Shown: positions 43,442 through 53,381, counted from the first letter of the stretch. The stretch: 64,000 bases of DNA from Roseimaritima sediminicola (GCF_009618275.1 NZ_WIAD01000021.1:1-64000); one strand, 5' to 3'. Translations and numbers: made by a program. The notes: generated from the letters alone by a model not told the origin.

Positions 43442-43575
43442 GTTCGCAAGTAGCAAGCCAGTCGCCGATCTCGAGCGACCCAGCCAGCAATAGCGAAGCG
43501 GGCCCAGGAACCTGGGCACTTTGACTACGTTTCTGCCACCTCTGTTGAGGGGTGGTTGGCTGGGAGAACCTACGC

Positions 43576-44517
43576 ATGGCTTGGATGAATTTTTGTGGTT
43601 CCGCGTCGCCGCGCCGCCGCCGCGCGGCCTTTACGCTGGTAGAGTTGCTGGTCGTGATCGCGATTATCGGCATGTTGGTCGCGCTGCTCTTGCCCGCGGT
43701 GCAGTCGGCCCGCGAGGCGGCACGGCGGATGTCGTGCAGCAACAACATGAAGCAGGTCGCTTTGGCGATGCACAACTACGAGTCGACTCACAACAGCCTG
43801 CCGCCGGCTTGGGTCGACCTGGACGGGCTCTACCAGGCTCCCATTCACATGGCCCACGCGAACGTGGCGGTGCTGCCGTTTCTTGAAGGCGGCAATGCGG
43901 AACGCCAGTACGACTACAGTCTCCGTTGGGATCATCCGGACAATGCCGACATGGCGACCAACATGCCGGAGTCCTATCAGTGCGCGTCGAATCCTGAAGC
44001 GGGTAGGACGGAGTCGGGCAAGGGCTTTCAAACGTCTGACTACGCGCATATTCGCAGTGACACGGGTTGGATTACGGACCCGGCGCCCAATCGAGCCATG
44101 TTCGAGCAGAACGAAGCCCGGCAATTCCGCGATGTCATCGACGGCCTGAGCCAGACGATTCTGCAGTATGAATCGGCCGGTCGTGCGGAGCTGTACGTTC
44201 GCGGAAGACGTGCGACAGCGCCGGCTTGGTGGAGTTCGGAGTTTCGAGCTTGGCCCGGTCACTTCAACTCCGGCTGGATCTACCCTTACCAAGTCGATGT
44301 GGATCCGAGCACGGGGGATCCGAGCGTCACTTGGTTTGTCGGCAACGAGATTATCAACCTGAGCAATCTGTACGGAGCGCCCTATGCGTTTCACCCCGGA
44401 GGGATGCAGGTCAGTCTGGCGGATGGCTCGGTTCAGTTCATCACGGAGCACATCGATATCGAGGTGCTCAGTGCCTTGACGAGTATCGATGGCGGCGAAG
44501 TCGTCGGCGATTACTAG
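43576..44517 (+). CDS. DUF1559 domain protein with type IV pilin-like N-terminus
   Basis: 313 residues from ATG 43576, preceded by GGGAGA. An arginine-rich start ([33 protein letters not shown] from about residue 10) has alanine instead of glycine before the Phe cleavage site, unlike the other two copies, so prepilin-type processing may differ. The [16 protein letters not shown] signature and [18 protein letters not shown] end are present. First gene of a DUF1559/lipoprotein/PepSY operon behind a Fur-like site. Confidence 0.94.
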   Translation: MAWMNFCGSASPRRRRAAFTLVELLVVIAIIGMLVALLLPAVQSAREAARRMSCSNNMKQVALAMHNYESTHNSLPPAWVDLDGLYQAPIHMAHANVAVLPFLEGGNAERQYDYSLRWDHPDNADMATNMPESYQCASNPEAGRTESGKGFQTSDYAHIRSDTGWITDPAPNRAMFEQNEARQFRDVIDGLSQTILQYESAGRAELYVRGRRATAPAWWSSEFRAWPGHFNSGWIYPYQVDVDPSTGDPSVTWFVGNEIINLSNLYGAPYAFHPGGMQVSLADGSVQFITEHIDIEVLSALTSIDGGEVVGDY

Positions 44518-44529
44518 AGGACGCATACC

Positions 44530-45024
44530 GTGAATTACGCATTGATGCTGAGCTCGGCTTTGGCCGTCTGCTTGTTGACGGGCTGCAGCGACGATTGGCG
44601 TGCCGAGACGTATCCGGCCACGGGTCGCGTGACGGTCAACGGCCAGGCGGCGAGCGGTGCGGTAGTCACCTTGCACCCGGTCGGCGAAAAGGTCGACGAG
44701 CGCAACTCGCGGCCGTACGCAATCGTTGGCGAGGATGGCAGCTTCACGCTCGAGACCTACGAGTCCGGCGACGGCGCGCCGGTGGGCGAGTACGACTTGA
44801 CGATTACTTGGCCGGTCGATACGAGCAAAATGGAACTGGCCATGCTCGATCGGCTCGATGGCAAATTTGCTCGTCCCGAACAATCGCAGTGGAAGGTCAA
44901 CATCACCGAAGGTGAGAACGAGATTCCCAGCATCGAGATCAGCGGCGTGAGGTTGATCGACAAGCAACGTGCCGCGCAGCGGCGTCGGGTGCCGCGTGGT
45001 CCCGAGCAGGGAGGCGGGTCGTGA
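44530..45024 (+). CDS. Lipoprotein with carboxypeptidase-regulatory-like fold
   Basis: 164 residues from GTG at 44530. The lipobox CLLTGCSD puts the lipid cysteine at residue 19; YPATGRVTVNGQAASGAVVTLHPV and GSFTLETYESGDGAPVGEYDLTI form the same beta-sandwich pattern as the lipoprotein at 38456. It follows the DUF1559 gene by 12 bp and its TGA overlaps the GTG of the PepSY gene. Envelope-located; function unknown. Confidence 0.88.
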   Translation: MNYALMLSSALAVCLLTGCSDDWRAETYPATGRVTVNGQAASGAVVTLHPVGEKVDERNSRPYAIVGEDGSFTLETYESGDGAPVGEYDLTITWPVDTSKMELAMLDRLDGKFARPEQSQWKVNITEGENEIPSIEISGVRLIDKQRAAQRRRVPRGPEQGGGS

Positions 45025-46310
45025 ACCAATCAGCCGACAACCGCAAAGAATCGATGAATAAGAAAAATGGGGCCAGTGTTCGCATGCGGCAGGTCTGGCT
45101 GAAGGTGCATCGGTGGCTCGGCTTGACGGTCGGGCTGGTGTTCGTACTGCTCGGCCTGACCGGCAGCGTGCTGGTTTTTGATCACGCGATCGACGAATGG
45201 TTAAATCCCGAATTGCTGCTCACCGAGGGCCAGGGACCGTCCCGCTCGATCGCCGAGATCATCGACCTGGCGGAAGACGCCTACGATGATTCCAGTCAAA
45301 CGGCCATCGCGGTCAGCCGTCCGCGCGTGGAGAACGGCGTGTGGACGGTTTGGTTTGCAGCTGGCGAGCCGGAGCAGCCGAAGTTCGTCGGCGTCTATGT
45401 GGATCCCTATGCGAATGTCGTGACGGGGCAGCGCGTCTGGGGCGAGGATCTGATGGGGTGGATCTATCGGCTGCACTATCAGCTGGTTGCCGGCCGCGTA
45501 GGCTCGATCCTGGTGGGTTCGATCGGCGTGTTGGTGCTGGTCTCGATCGCCAGCGGGATCGTCTTGTGGTGGCCGCTGTGGCGGCATAGCTGGCGCGCGG
45601 CCTTTGCGGTTCGCGGCGGCCGGCGGTTCAACTACGACCTGCACAAGACGTTTGGTATCTGTAGCGCCGTCCTCCTGACGGTCGTCACCTTTACCGGCGT
45701 GTACATGGAGTTCCCCGATGCCTTTACCGCGGTTGCCAAAACGTTTGCCAGCGTCACCGACGGCGAGCCGGAGCTGGCATCGAAGAAGCCGTCAGCGGCT
45801 CAGCCGTTGACGCCCGACCAGGCCCTGGAAATCGCCCAGCAGACGTTTCCCGGGGCCACCTTTGATCACCTGCATCCACCCATCGGCGAAGATGGAACGT
45901 ATGAGGTAGCCTTCCGGCAGGACGATGAAGTCCAGCAGAGTTTCGGACGCTCGCAGGTCTTCTTGGATCAGTACACCGGCGAAGTTTTGGAGGTGCGGAG
46001 CCCGGAAACCTTTACCGCCGCCGATGCTTTCTTCGCGTGGCAGTACCCGCTGCACAACGGCGAAGCCTTTGGGCTGGTAGGCCGCTGGGTCGTGCTGTTT
46101 CTGGGGCTGACACCCGCCATCCTGTACATCAGCGGTGCGATCGTATGGTGGCGCCGACGCCGGCCGAAACGGGCGGTGAAGCAGCAGACGCGGGACGATT
46201 CAAACACGCTTGAAGCCACCGACAGGCCCGCACCGCGGTCCGGCGGCCGCGTGACCGAGCCTGCCGCGCCGGCCCCGTCCGCCGAGCCGGCCGGATCCGG
46301 CGTTGGTTAA
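45021..46310 (+). CDS. PepSY-associated TM protein (PiuB-like)
   Basis: 429 residues. Four TM helices in the PepSY_TM pattern: VWLKVHRWLGLTVGLVFVLLGLTGSVLVF, IYRLHYQLVAGRVGS...GIVLWWP, FNYDLHKTFGICSAVLLTVVTFTGVYM and WVVLFLGLTPAILYISGAIVWW (each cited in part), with conserved histidines H31, H150 and H215-type positions suited to heme or metal. PepSY domain at about 255-320. Homologues sit in iron/siderophore loci and may act in reduction of ferric complexes. Starts GTG overlapping the previous stop. Confidence 0.88.
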   Translation: MNQSADNRKESMNKKNGASVRMRQVWLKVHRWLGLTVGLVFVLLGLTGSVLVFDHAIDEWLNPELLLTEGQGPSRSIAEIIDLAEDAYDDSSQTAIAVSRPRVENGVWTVWFAAGEPEQPKFVGVYVDPYANVVTGQRVWGEDLMGWIYRLHYQLVAGRVGSILVGSIGVLVLVSIASGIVLWWPLWRHSWRAAFAVRGGRRFNYDLHKTFGICSAVLLTVVTFTGVYMEFPDAFTAVAKTFASVTDGEPELASKKPSAAQPLTPDQALEIAQQTFPGATFDHLHPPIGEDGTYEVAFRQDDEVQQSFGRSQVFLDQYTGEVLEVRSPETFTAADAFFAWQYPLHNGEAFGLVGRWVVLFLGLTPAILYISGAIVWWRRRRPKRAVKQQTRDDSNTLEATDRPAPRSGGRVTEPAAPAPSAEPAGSGVG

Positions 46311-46346
46311 CGAACTCGTTCCGCACGTGGCTGTTTGCAGGTCGCA

Positions 46347-47504
46347 TCATTCACCGAGCAACGAGACCGCCAGTCGCGAGACCGCCGGATCGAGTTCTTG
46401 CTTTTCTCGGCGAATGCGATCGATCTCTGTATCCGCGCGGCCGCGCGGAAGGCGGTCGATGGCGTCGCTCAGAACCCGCCAGTGTTCGGCGATGACCTTC
46501 ATCTCCTCGCGCAGCCGGTCTTCGTTGGGATCGGAATCGGTAAGCTCGTCGTGTAGGTGTTCGGCGTGACGAGAAACTTCGGAGGCCGACTCGCGAATCC
46601 GATCCGCAAAGGACCGCGGCTGGATCCTCCGGCTTAATTCCGCGACGCGACGCTCGAGCGTTCGGCTGCCGCCTTCCACCGTCGCGGCCGCGTCGAACCG
46701 CTCGACGATCTCCTGGTTGCTCAGCTGGGAAAGGTTATCCGCTTCTAACAGCCGTTGTTCCATCAGCACGCGTGTGCGGCGGGCCAAGCGACCCGAGCCA
46801 TGGCGATCGCGCTCCATTTCCAGATCATCGATCAAGCCCTGCATATAGGTTGCCGCCGCGATCAAGTTCCGCTCCAAACGCGGACGTTCAAACTGCGAGG
46901 GCTGGTCGAACATCGCAATCAGGTCGTCGGCGGTTCGGTCCAATTGCCTCAGCAAGCGTTCGCGGGTGCTGTCCCGGCGTGCAAACGGCTCCATCTCGTA
47001 GGCCAGGGACCGCCAGCGGGCGTCAAAGTCCAGGTACGCTGCCCGCACCGGTTCCAGGGTCGCGCGGTCATCCATGCGGCGCACCAGTTCGGGTGCCGCG
47101 GCGGACAATTCGATCAGGTCGGGCAGGGTTTCTCGCAGCGGTCGAGGGGCCGGCCGAGTACGCAGGTCAGCGACCAGCTGGTCCAGGCCGCTGTGGAAAT
47201 CATTCATGGAACGCACGAAGCGCAACGCTGTCTCGCTTCGCACCTGAATTGTCTGCGAGCGACCGGGATCGACCTCAAAGCGACGGGGATCCGAAAACCT
47301 TTCGACCTCAGCCGCTTGGCGGGCCGCTTCCTGAGCCCGGCGTTCTTCCTCCAGCCGTTTGCGGCGTTCCCGCTCCACGGCCGCTTCGCCAAAGGTCCGG
47401 ATCACGTTCTCAAGAAACTGTCCTCGCTGCGCGGCCGCCGGGCGGGCGGGCAAGCTGGCGATCAGGAGGATGAAAGCCGTGGACCACTGGAGGGTTCGTG
47501 ACAT
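46347..47504 (-). CDS. Exported helical/coiled-coil hypothetical protein
   Basis: 385 residues from ATG 47504. A signal peptide (STAFILLIASLPARPAAA) is followed by a strongly charged helical region (VERERRKRLEEERRAQEAARQAAEVE, about 42-67) and further Arg/Glu-rich helices to the end. No cysteines, no enzymatic motif. Likely a periplasmic structural protein. Divergent from the histidine kinase gene and convergent with the PepSY gene, so monocistronic. Family not recognised. Confidence 0.8.
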   Translation of the reverse strand: MSRTLQWSTAFILLIASLPARPAAAQRGQFLENVIRTFGEAAVERERRKRLEEERRAQEAARQAAEVERFSDPRRFEVDPGRSQTIQVRSETALRFVRSMNDFHSGLDQLVADLRTRPAPRPLRETLPDLIELSAAAPELVRRMDDRATLEPVRAAYLDFDARWRSLAYEMEPFARRDSTRERLLRQLDRTADDLIAMFDQPSQFERPRLERNLIAAATYMQGLIDDLEMERDRHGSGRLARRTRVLMEQRLLEADNLSQLSNQEIVERFDAAATVEGGSRTLERRVAELSRRIQPRSFADRIRESASEVSRHAEHLHDELTDSDPNEDRLREEMKVIAEHWRVLSDAIDRLPRGRADTEIDRIRREKQELDPAVSRLAVSLLGE

Positions 47505-47863
47505 GTTTAAGTCCCAGGTTGATGGCAAAGTGGCGAACGGGCACAGGTTCGAGTTGATTCACCGCAAGGCATGTGCCGAAAGTTAACCGGACACCGGCGG
47601 TAGGGCCCCCAGCTCCCCCAGCGCGGCGCACGGTGCTTGCTTGGTCGAGGGCGTCAGGTGGTGCCGGTTCGTGCTGGGGAGGGGTGCAGCCGAGTGGAGT
47701 AGCGGCCGTCCTGCGATCCTCGCTGCTGCGCGAACCGTTGATCCTGTTACTAGACTTGCAGAGCGTTTATGATGCTTGCCGCGAGCGGGCGGGCCGCGGT
47801 GGCTAAGGCCCGGAAAGCGTGCTCGGCATGCTGGCAAGGAGATCACCCTGAGAACCGCAATCT
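47505..47863. other. Divergent intergenic region before the hybrid histidine kinase
   Basis: About 359 bp, no gene-like frame. AAGGAG at 47836-47841 lies some 22 bp before the kinase ATG, too far for an ideal ribosome-binding site. No terminator or repeat seen. Confidence 0.4.
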
Positions 47864-49564
47864 ATGGATCTGCATCCGCCCTGCTTTCAAAAGCTCTTTG
47901 AGTCCGCTCCCGGCTTGTATTTGGTACTGACCAGCGATTTCAAAATTGTGGCCGTCAGCGACGCTTACTTGCGAGCGACGATGACCGAGCGAGAGGTCAT
48001 CATTGGTAAGGGAATCTTCGAAGTCTTTCCGGACAATCCGCAGGATCCCGTCGCCGATGGTGTCAGCAACCTACGCTCCTCGCTGCAGCGAGTCGTGCAG
48101 ACGCGCTCGGCCGATGCGATGGCGGTCCAGAAATACGACATCCCTCGGCCCGCATCCGAGGGCGGTGGATTCGAGGAACGTTACTGGAGTCCGTTGAATT
48201 CGCCGGTGCTGGGCGAGGACGGTGAAGTCGAACACATCATTCATCGCGTGGAGGACGTGACCGAATTTATTCGGCTGAAGCACCGCCGGGCCCAGCAGGA
48301 GGAAGACTATCGAGAGCTTCGGCAGCATTCCGAGCAGATGGAAGCCGAGGTGTTTCTGCGGGCCCAGCAAATCCAAGAAGCCAATCGCAAACTTCGCGAA
48401 GCCAACGAGGAACTTCGCTCCGCCCATCGACGCCTGTCCGAAGCCGACCGCCGCAAGGACGAATTCCTGGCGATGTTGTCGCACGAGCTGCGCAATCCCC
48501 TGGCCCCGATTCGCACCGGACTGGACATCCTGGCCACCGACCCGGGTGAGCATGCCGACACGATCGGCCTGATGCAGGAACAGATGGAGCATCTGGTTCG
48601 CTTGGTCGACGACTTGCTGGACATGTCGCGGATCATGCAGGGCCGTATCGAACTGCGCCGCGAAACGGTGGAGCTGGCTGCTTTGATTGATCGATCGGTG
48701 GAGACGGTCAAGCCGTTGATCGAAAGCCAACAGCATGAATTGTCCGTTGCTCTGCCGGACCGTCCCGTCTGGCTGGATGTGGATCCGGTTCGGATGACGC
48801 AGGTCCTGGGCAATCTGTTGACCAACGCGGCAAAGTACACCGAAGCCGGCGGCCGGATCGCCGTCACGCCCGAGGTGGACGGCGACGAGGCGGTCATCAG
48901 TATTCAAGACTCGGGTCTGGGGATCGACGCGGCGCTGCTGCCCCACGTGTTCGATCTGTTCATGCAATCGCCCCGCTCGCTCGATCGAGCTCAGGGGGGG
49001 CTTGGCATCGGTCTGACGTTGGTCCATCAACTGGTCACCTTGCACGGAGGACGCGTTACGGCCGAGAGCGCCGGAGAAGGGCGGGGCAGTACGTTTCGGA
49101 TAAGGCTGCCGCTGGTCGCTGCGCCGGTGGCCACAGAAAACGTAAATGATTCCTCGCCCCAGGAGGCACGTCGTCGTATCCTCGTCGTCGATGACAACCA
49201 AAGTGCCGCCAAGATGCTTTCCATGTTGTTGGCCAAGCTGGGCGATCACGAGGTGAAAACCGTCTTTGAGGGTCCGGAAGTTGTGCCCGCCGCGGAAGCA
49301 TTTCGGCCCGATATTGTGCTGCTGGATATCGGTCTGCCGCGGATGAACGGCTATCAGGTGGCCCGAGCGCTTCGCGAAAACACCGACTTCGACAACGTCC
49401 TGCTGGTGGCCTTGACCGGTTACGGTCAGGAGGAAGACCGGCAGAAGTCGAAGGAGGCCGGGTTCGACGTGCATCTGGTGAAGCCACCGGCCCTGGAGCA
49501 GATCGAGAGCGTGCTCGCCCTTCCCAATCGCAAGTCCGTGTCCAACGTGGACGACACGCGGTAG
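47864..49564 (+). CDS. Hybrid sensor histidine kinase (PAS-HisKA-HATPase-REC)
   Basis: 566 residues. PAS domain at about 8-135 (FESAPGLYLVLTSDFKIVAVSDAYL), coiled-coil linker 140-195, HisKA with H207 in MLSHELRNPLAP, HATPase_c with N box (LGNLLTNAAKY), G1 (DSGLGID) and G2 (GGLGIGL), and a C-terminal receiver with D488 in IVLLDIGLP. No TM helices, so cytoplasmic sensing of an intracellular or redox cue is likely. No cognate output regulator adjoins it; phosphate may pass from the receiver to an Hpt protein elsewhere. Confidence 0.94.
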   Translation: MDLHPPCFQKLFESAPGLYLVLTSDFKIVAVSDAYLRATMTEREVIIGKGIFEVFPDNPQDPVADGVSNLRSSLQRVVQTRSADAMAVQKYDIPRPASEGGGFEERYWSPLNSPVLGEDGEVEHIIHRVEDVTEFIRLKHRRAQQEEDYRELRQHSEQMEAEVFLRAQQIQEANRKLREANEELRSAHRRLSEADRRKDEFLAMLSHELRNPLAPIRTGLDILATDPGEHADTIGLMQEQMEHLVRLVDDLLDMSRIMQGRIELRRETVELAALIDRSVETVKPLIESQQHELSVALPDRPVWLDVDPVRMTQVLGNLLTNAAKYTEAGGRIAVTPEVDGDEAVISIQDSGLGIDAALLPHVFDLFMQSPRSLDRAQGGLGIGLTLVHQLVTLHGGRVTAESAGEGRGSTFRIRLPLVAAPVATENVNDSSPQEARRRILVVDDNQSAAKMLSMLLAKLGDHEVKTVFEGPEVVPAAEAFRPDIVLLDIGLPRMNGYQVARALRENTDFDNVLLVALTGYGQEEDRQKSKEAGFDVHLVKPPALEQIESVLALPNRKSVSNVDDTR

Positions 49565-49576
49565 CTCGGCACGCCT

Positions 49577-50257
49577 TCAGTCGGCGATCGCCTCTCGGAG
49601 CTTGGCTTCGTCCTCGGCCGTCATCCGAGGCAGGGCGGTCTGGCACAGCAATTCCATGAATGCCGCGTGGTTTTCAGCAGCTCCCGACGGGATCGCGATG
49701 GGCTCGGACAGCTTCGTTCCGGAGTTCGCCAGTTCGTTGCCCGCCGCATCGACAACCACGATATAGGGCACGTATTCCGGATGCGTATCGGTGACGTCTC
49801 GGTACCGGCGGGTGACATCCTCAAAGCCGGACATCGACGAGTGGATCTGGGCGATCGCAAAGTACTTTGTGATCGTGTCCTCGTTGGCTTGCAGAAACCG
49901 ATCCAGACGGACGCATCCGGGGCAGTGGTCGCTGGTAAAGATCAGCATCCCGCGTTTGTCTTCCTGTGCGGCTCGCGTGGTTGCCGTCCGCACCGCGTCC
50001 TGGGCCGTGCCCGCCAACTGGTCTCGCAGCGCGATATCGCACCACACGGCCGGGGCGAAGACAACCTGCAGCAGTTCGCGATCCAGCGAGCCGAACCGCA
50101 TGGGCAGCGGGTTCCGGGATCCAGGCTGGCGAATCCATCCATAGCTGCCCACGTACGCAGCCACCAGGATGGCCAGCAGCGGAAGCCAGATGCGGCTTGG
50201 GCATCGCGGACGCACGATCGGCCGCTCCATATCGACACGGTTGGTTGGGTTATGCAT
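49577..50257 (-). CDS. Membrane-anchored thioredoxin-like protein
   Basis: 226 residues from ATG 50257 (ATG 50230 also possible). One N-terminal TM helix (IWLPLLAILVAAYVGSYGW) then a thioredoxin-fold domain with CPGC at residues 112-115 (LIFTSDHCPGCVRLDRFL) and the cis-Pro-type VPYIVVVDAAGNE. The active site CPGC and external location suggest a periplasmic thiol-disulfide oxidoreductase. Convergent with the hybrid kinase; on the same strand as the Ser/Thr kinase upstream with about 56 bp between. Confidence 0.85.
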   Translation of the reverse strand: MHNPTNRVDMERPIVRPRCPSRIWLPLLAILVAAYVGSYGWIRQPGSRNPLPMRFGSLDRELLQVVFAPAVWCDIALRDQLAGTAQDAVRTATTRAAQEDKRGMLIFTSDHCPGCVRLDRFLQANEDTITKYFAIAQIHSSMSGFEDVTRRYRDVTDTHPEYVPYIVVVDAAGNELANSGTKLSEPIAIPSGAAENHAAFMELLCQTALPRMTAEDEAKLREAIAD

Positions 50258-50313
50258 GAGCAATACGCGTAAGAACGTCCCGCAGGCTTGGAAAAGTGCT
50301 CGGGAAGAGAACG

Positions 50314-52404
50314 TTAGGGTTGGCGGAGGTCGGCGCCGGTCAAGCGAAGGTGTTGGGTTTGCCGACCGACGATCTGAAAATCTTGCACGGCGATCGGACC
50401 TCGCCGGTTGCCGACCGTGGGCGTGGTCACCGTCAACCGATAGCTGCCTTCCGGCAAACGGATGCGCTGGGCGGGCTGCGCACCACGGGTGAGGCGATCA
50501 CCGTCGGCGCGAACGGGTGTCGCCTGGATGGTCAGAACGCATCGATCGGGCAAGTTTTCCAGTTCGACAATCGCCTCGCCGTAGGTGCCGGCCTGGAATC
50601 GCGCACCGGCAATGGCCACCACCAGCAAAGCGATGAACGCTGTCGTCATGATTGCTAGGCGTCGTCGGCGTTCCCAAGCGGCCGCCGGATAGTTCAGCTT
50701 GCGATAGACGACCCACACCACCACGGCCAGAGTTGCGACGGTAACGATCAGCAACCACCCGGTGACAGCCGTTATTCCTGCCAGCGAATCGGAGACGATC
50801 CTCAGTGCCCCGGCGGCGACGGCCAGCAACAAGGAACCGCCGAGCAGGCGTCGCAGCGAGATGCGAGGAAACAGTGGGCGGGCGACGCGGTTTCCCAACG
50901 AGTCGAACAGTGCGACCAGCCCTGTCGGTGCTGCGAGCAACTGAAACGCGAAGGTCGCCAGGACCATTTCTCTGGTCATCGATCCGTTAAAGGACAGGCT
51001 TCCCAACCAGATCAGCAGTATTCCCAGCAGCGAGAATCCCATCATCCCCAATCCCAGCGACACGGCTGCAAAACCGCAACGCCAGCGATACGCACCTCCC
51101 CAAACCAGCCCGCCCAGCGGCAACATGGCAACAAGCAAGACGGCCGCCCCACGCAGGTTGTCGACCGCCACGAGCGGTAGCGCGGCGATGGCCACCAAGG
51201 CGAGAACCAAGGCCAGAATGAACGGATCGAGTCCCCATTTGGGCAAGGCAAACGTCGGGGAGCGTTGCTGGCGAAGCTTGCCACAATTCGGCGGAGGCGC
51301 GCCGGAGGGGTCGTGCAGATGAGCGATGCCCTGGGTGAAGACACCCGCGATGGCGTGGGCGGATTCCGGTCGCCGCTGAGGCGCCTTCTCCAGCATGCCG
51401 TCGATCAGGGTTGCCAGCCAAGGCGGGATGTCGGGGTTAAGCTTGCGAACCGCCGCGGGACGGTGTTCGCAAACCGAACGCATCACGTCGAGGATCGATT
51501 CGCCGGCAAAGGGGGCTTGGCCCGTGCACATCTGGTACAGCACCGCGCCAAAGCTGAACAGGTCGCTGCGATGATCGACCGTTTCACCTCGGGTTTGTTC
51601 GGGCGACATGAACGGAGGCGTTCCCGCGAAATGACCGGTCAGGGTTAATTTCACATCGCCGGAAACCTGAGCGATGCCGAAGTCGGTGATTTTGACGCGG
51701 TCGAGGCCGTTTTCCAGCAGGATGTTTGCGGGTTTGATGTCACGGTGCACGATACCCCGACGATGGGCGGCCGCGAGTCCTTCGGCGATCTGCAGGCCGA
51801 TACTCAGGATCTGCTCGAGCGGCATCGGACCCGCTTGGTCGATCCGCGTTTGCAGCGTCGGGCCCTCGACAAGTTCCATGCAGATCAGGGGCGTCGTCTC
51901 GGATTCGATGACCGTATGGATCGCGACCACGTTGTCGTGGGCGATGGACGCGGTCGCTTTGGCCTCGCGCACGAAGCGTCGAACAGCAACCGGATCCGCT
52001 CCCAACTGAGGCGACAGCATTTTCAGCGCGACCAAGCGGTTCAGTCGGGCGTCCTTGGCACGCAAGACCACGCCGTAGCCGCCTTGTCCGATGATTGACA
52101 GAATCTGAAAACCTGCCAGCGTCCCCAAGCCGTGCTCGGTTTCGTCGGGATCCAACAATCGGCGAACGGCTTGTTCGTCCAGTCTTTCCGGCCCGCTTCG
52201 GTCCGCAGTCGTCTCAAGCAATTGGGGAGCGTGACTGAGGTGGGGTAGGTCCGACCGCCGGTGCGCGGCCAACAGCTGTTCGACAAGCCTGCGAAGGGTG
52301 TCGTCCGCCCCGCAGCGTTCGGAGACGAATGCCTGTTGCTGATCCTCGCCGGTCAGTTCAACCGCACCGTGAAAGATCTCTTCGGCTCGCTGGATGGTGC
52401 TCAT
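50314..52404 (-). CDS. Membrane Ser/Thr protein kinase (Hanks type)
   Basis: 696 residues. Kinase domain at about 98-375: IGQGGYGVV, Lys128 (VALKML), Glu147, HRDIKPAN (H220-D222), DFG (241-243), SPE in place of APE. Then seven or so TM helices between about 415 and 610 and a C-terminal extracytoplasmic PEGA-like domain (LPEGSYRLTVTTPTVG). Active residues are all present. Its start lies 82 bp after the ECF sigma stop on the same strand, a planctomycete pairing in which the sigma factor and kinase are thought to be functionally linked. Confidence 0.93.
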   Translation of the reverse strand: MSTIQRAEEIFHGAVELTGEDQQQAFVSERCGADDTLRRLVEQLLAAHRRSDLPHLSHAPQLLETTADRSGPERLDEQAVRRLLDPDETEHGLGTLAGFQILSIIGQGGYGVVLRAKDARLNRLVALKMLSPQLGADPVAVRRFVREAKATASIAHDNVVAIHTVIESETTPLICMELVEGPTLQTRIDQAGPMPLEQILSIGLQIAEGLAAAHRRGIVHRDIKPANILLENGLDRVKITDFGIAQVSGDVKLTLTGHFAGTPPFMSPEQTRGETVDHRSDLFSFGAVLYQMCTGQAPFAGESILDVMRSVCEHRPAAVRKLNPDIPPWLATLIDGMLEKAPQRRPESAHAIAGVFTQGIAHLHDPSGAPPPNCGKLRQQRSPTFALPKWGLDPFILALVLALVAIAALPLVAVDNLRGAAVLLVAMLPLGGLVWGGAYRWRCGFAAVSLGLGMMGFSLLGILLIWLGSLSFNGSMTREMVLATFAFQLLAAPTGLVALFDSLGNRVARPLFPRISLRRLLGGSLLLAVAAGALRIVSDSLAGITAVTGWLLIVTVATLAVVVWVVYRKLNYPAAAWERRRRLAIMTTAFIALLVVAIAGARFQAGTYGEAIVELENLPDRCVLTIQATPVRADGDRLTRGAQPAQRIRLPEGSYRLTVTTPTVGNRRGPIAVQDFQIVGRQTQHLRLTGADLRQP

Positions 52405-52486
52405 GCTCGTATGCCGTCTCGCATCGGGCCTCGATCGGAAAGAAAGCCTCTGTATGGGATCAAGCGAGATTCCGCGCAAAAGCGCC

Positions 52487-53059
52487 TCACTGATCTCGCA
52501 AAACTTCCACTGCCAACCAGGCTTTGGCGAATTTCCAGTGTCGGGAAGCGGTGGCTCGAGAGATGTTCAGGGCCGTAGCCGCCTGCTCCAGCGTCAAGCC
52601 GGCAAAGTAACGCAGCTTGACCAGTTCGGCCTGCTGGGGGGCTTCGGCGGCCAGCCGATCAAGCGCTTCGTGGACGGCCAGGATCTGGTCTTCGTCCGCG
52701 GTGACGCTCGGCAGAGCGTCGGGCTCCGCCGCCACGCGCCGCAGGTCGCCACCCCGCTTGGCGGTCGCCCGGCGGCGAGCGTGATCGACCAAAATCCACC
52801 GCATCGCTTCGGCGGCGGCGGCGAAAAAATGGGCTCTCGTTTGCCAAGCATTCCGTCGCTCGGCATCGATCAAGCGAATGAAGGATTCGTGAACCAGGTC
52901 GGTCGCTTGCAAGCTGTGGCCGGATCGTTCGCCCGCCATTTTGCTGCGAGCCAGCCGGCGTAGATCTTCATAGACAGCCGACAACAGCTGCTCGGCGGCC
53001 TGTGCGTTGCCCGACGCGGCCGCGGTCAGCAGTTGTGCAACGTCGGACATAGCAGTCAT
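52487..53059 (-). CDS. ECF-type RNA polymerase sigma factor
   Basis: 190 residues from ATG 53059 (53050 possible). Region 2 (QLLSAVYEDLRRLARSKM...LQATDLVHESFIRLI...FFAAAAEAMRWILVDHARRR) and region 4 (LAAEAPQQAELVKLRYFAGLTLEQAATALNISRATASRHWKFAKAWL, an HTH) are complete. It belongs to the subgroup with the RWILVDHARRR block that is common in planctomycetes and usually sits beside Ser/Thr kinases rather than an anti-sigma factor, as here. It probably directs a regulon controlled through phosphorylation (inference). Confidence 0.93.
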   Translation of the reverse strand: MTAMSDVAQLLTAAASGNAQAAEQLLSAVYEDLRRLARSKMAGERSGHSLQATDLVHESFIRLIDAERRNAWQTRAHFFAAAAEAMRWILVDHARRRATAKRGGDLRRVAAEPDALPSVTADEDQILAVHEALDRLAAEAPQQAELVKLRYFAGLTLEQAATALNISRATASRHWKFAKAWLAVEVLRDQ

Positions 53060-53381
53060 TCTGAGAGAGCAAGCGGCACCGACCACGGAGCCAGCCGGCA
53101 ACCGGCGAATCAAACCAACAGGAAAATCCCACCGGCAAATTATAGCCAAGCGATTGGGGCTTCCGAAGGATTTTTCGAACCGGCGGCGAGCTGCTGTTTC
53201 AGGGCCGCACACTTCGCCCCTTCGCCGCGACGCGCCGTCTGAGCTTCGCGCAGCATCGCTTCCAGCTTCCGCTTCGCACGCAGCCTCTGCTTGGCCTGCA
53301 TCAGTCGTTCGTCGAGGCGGCGGCCTTTGCCCGCCGCCTGTGGACAAAGGCTCAAAATAACCGCCGGAGGGGCGGCACTGG

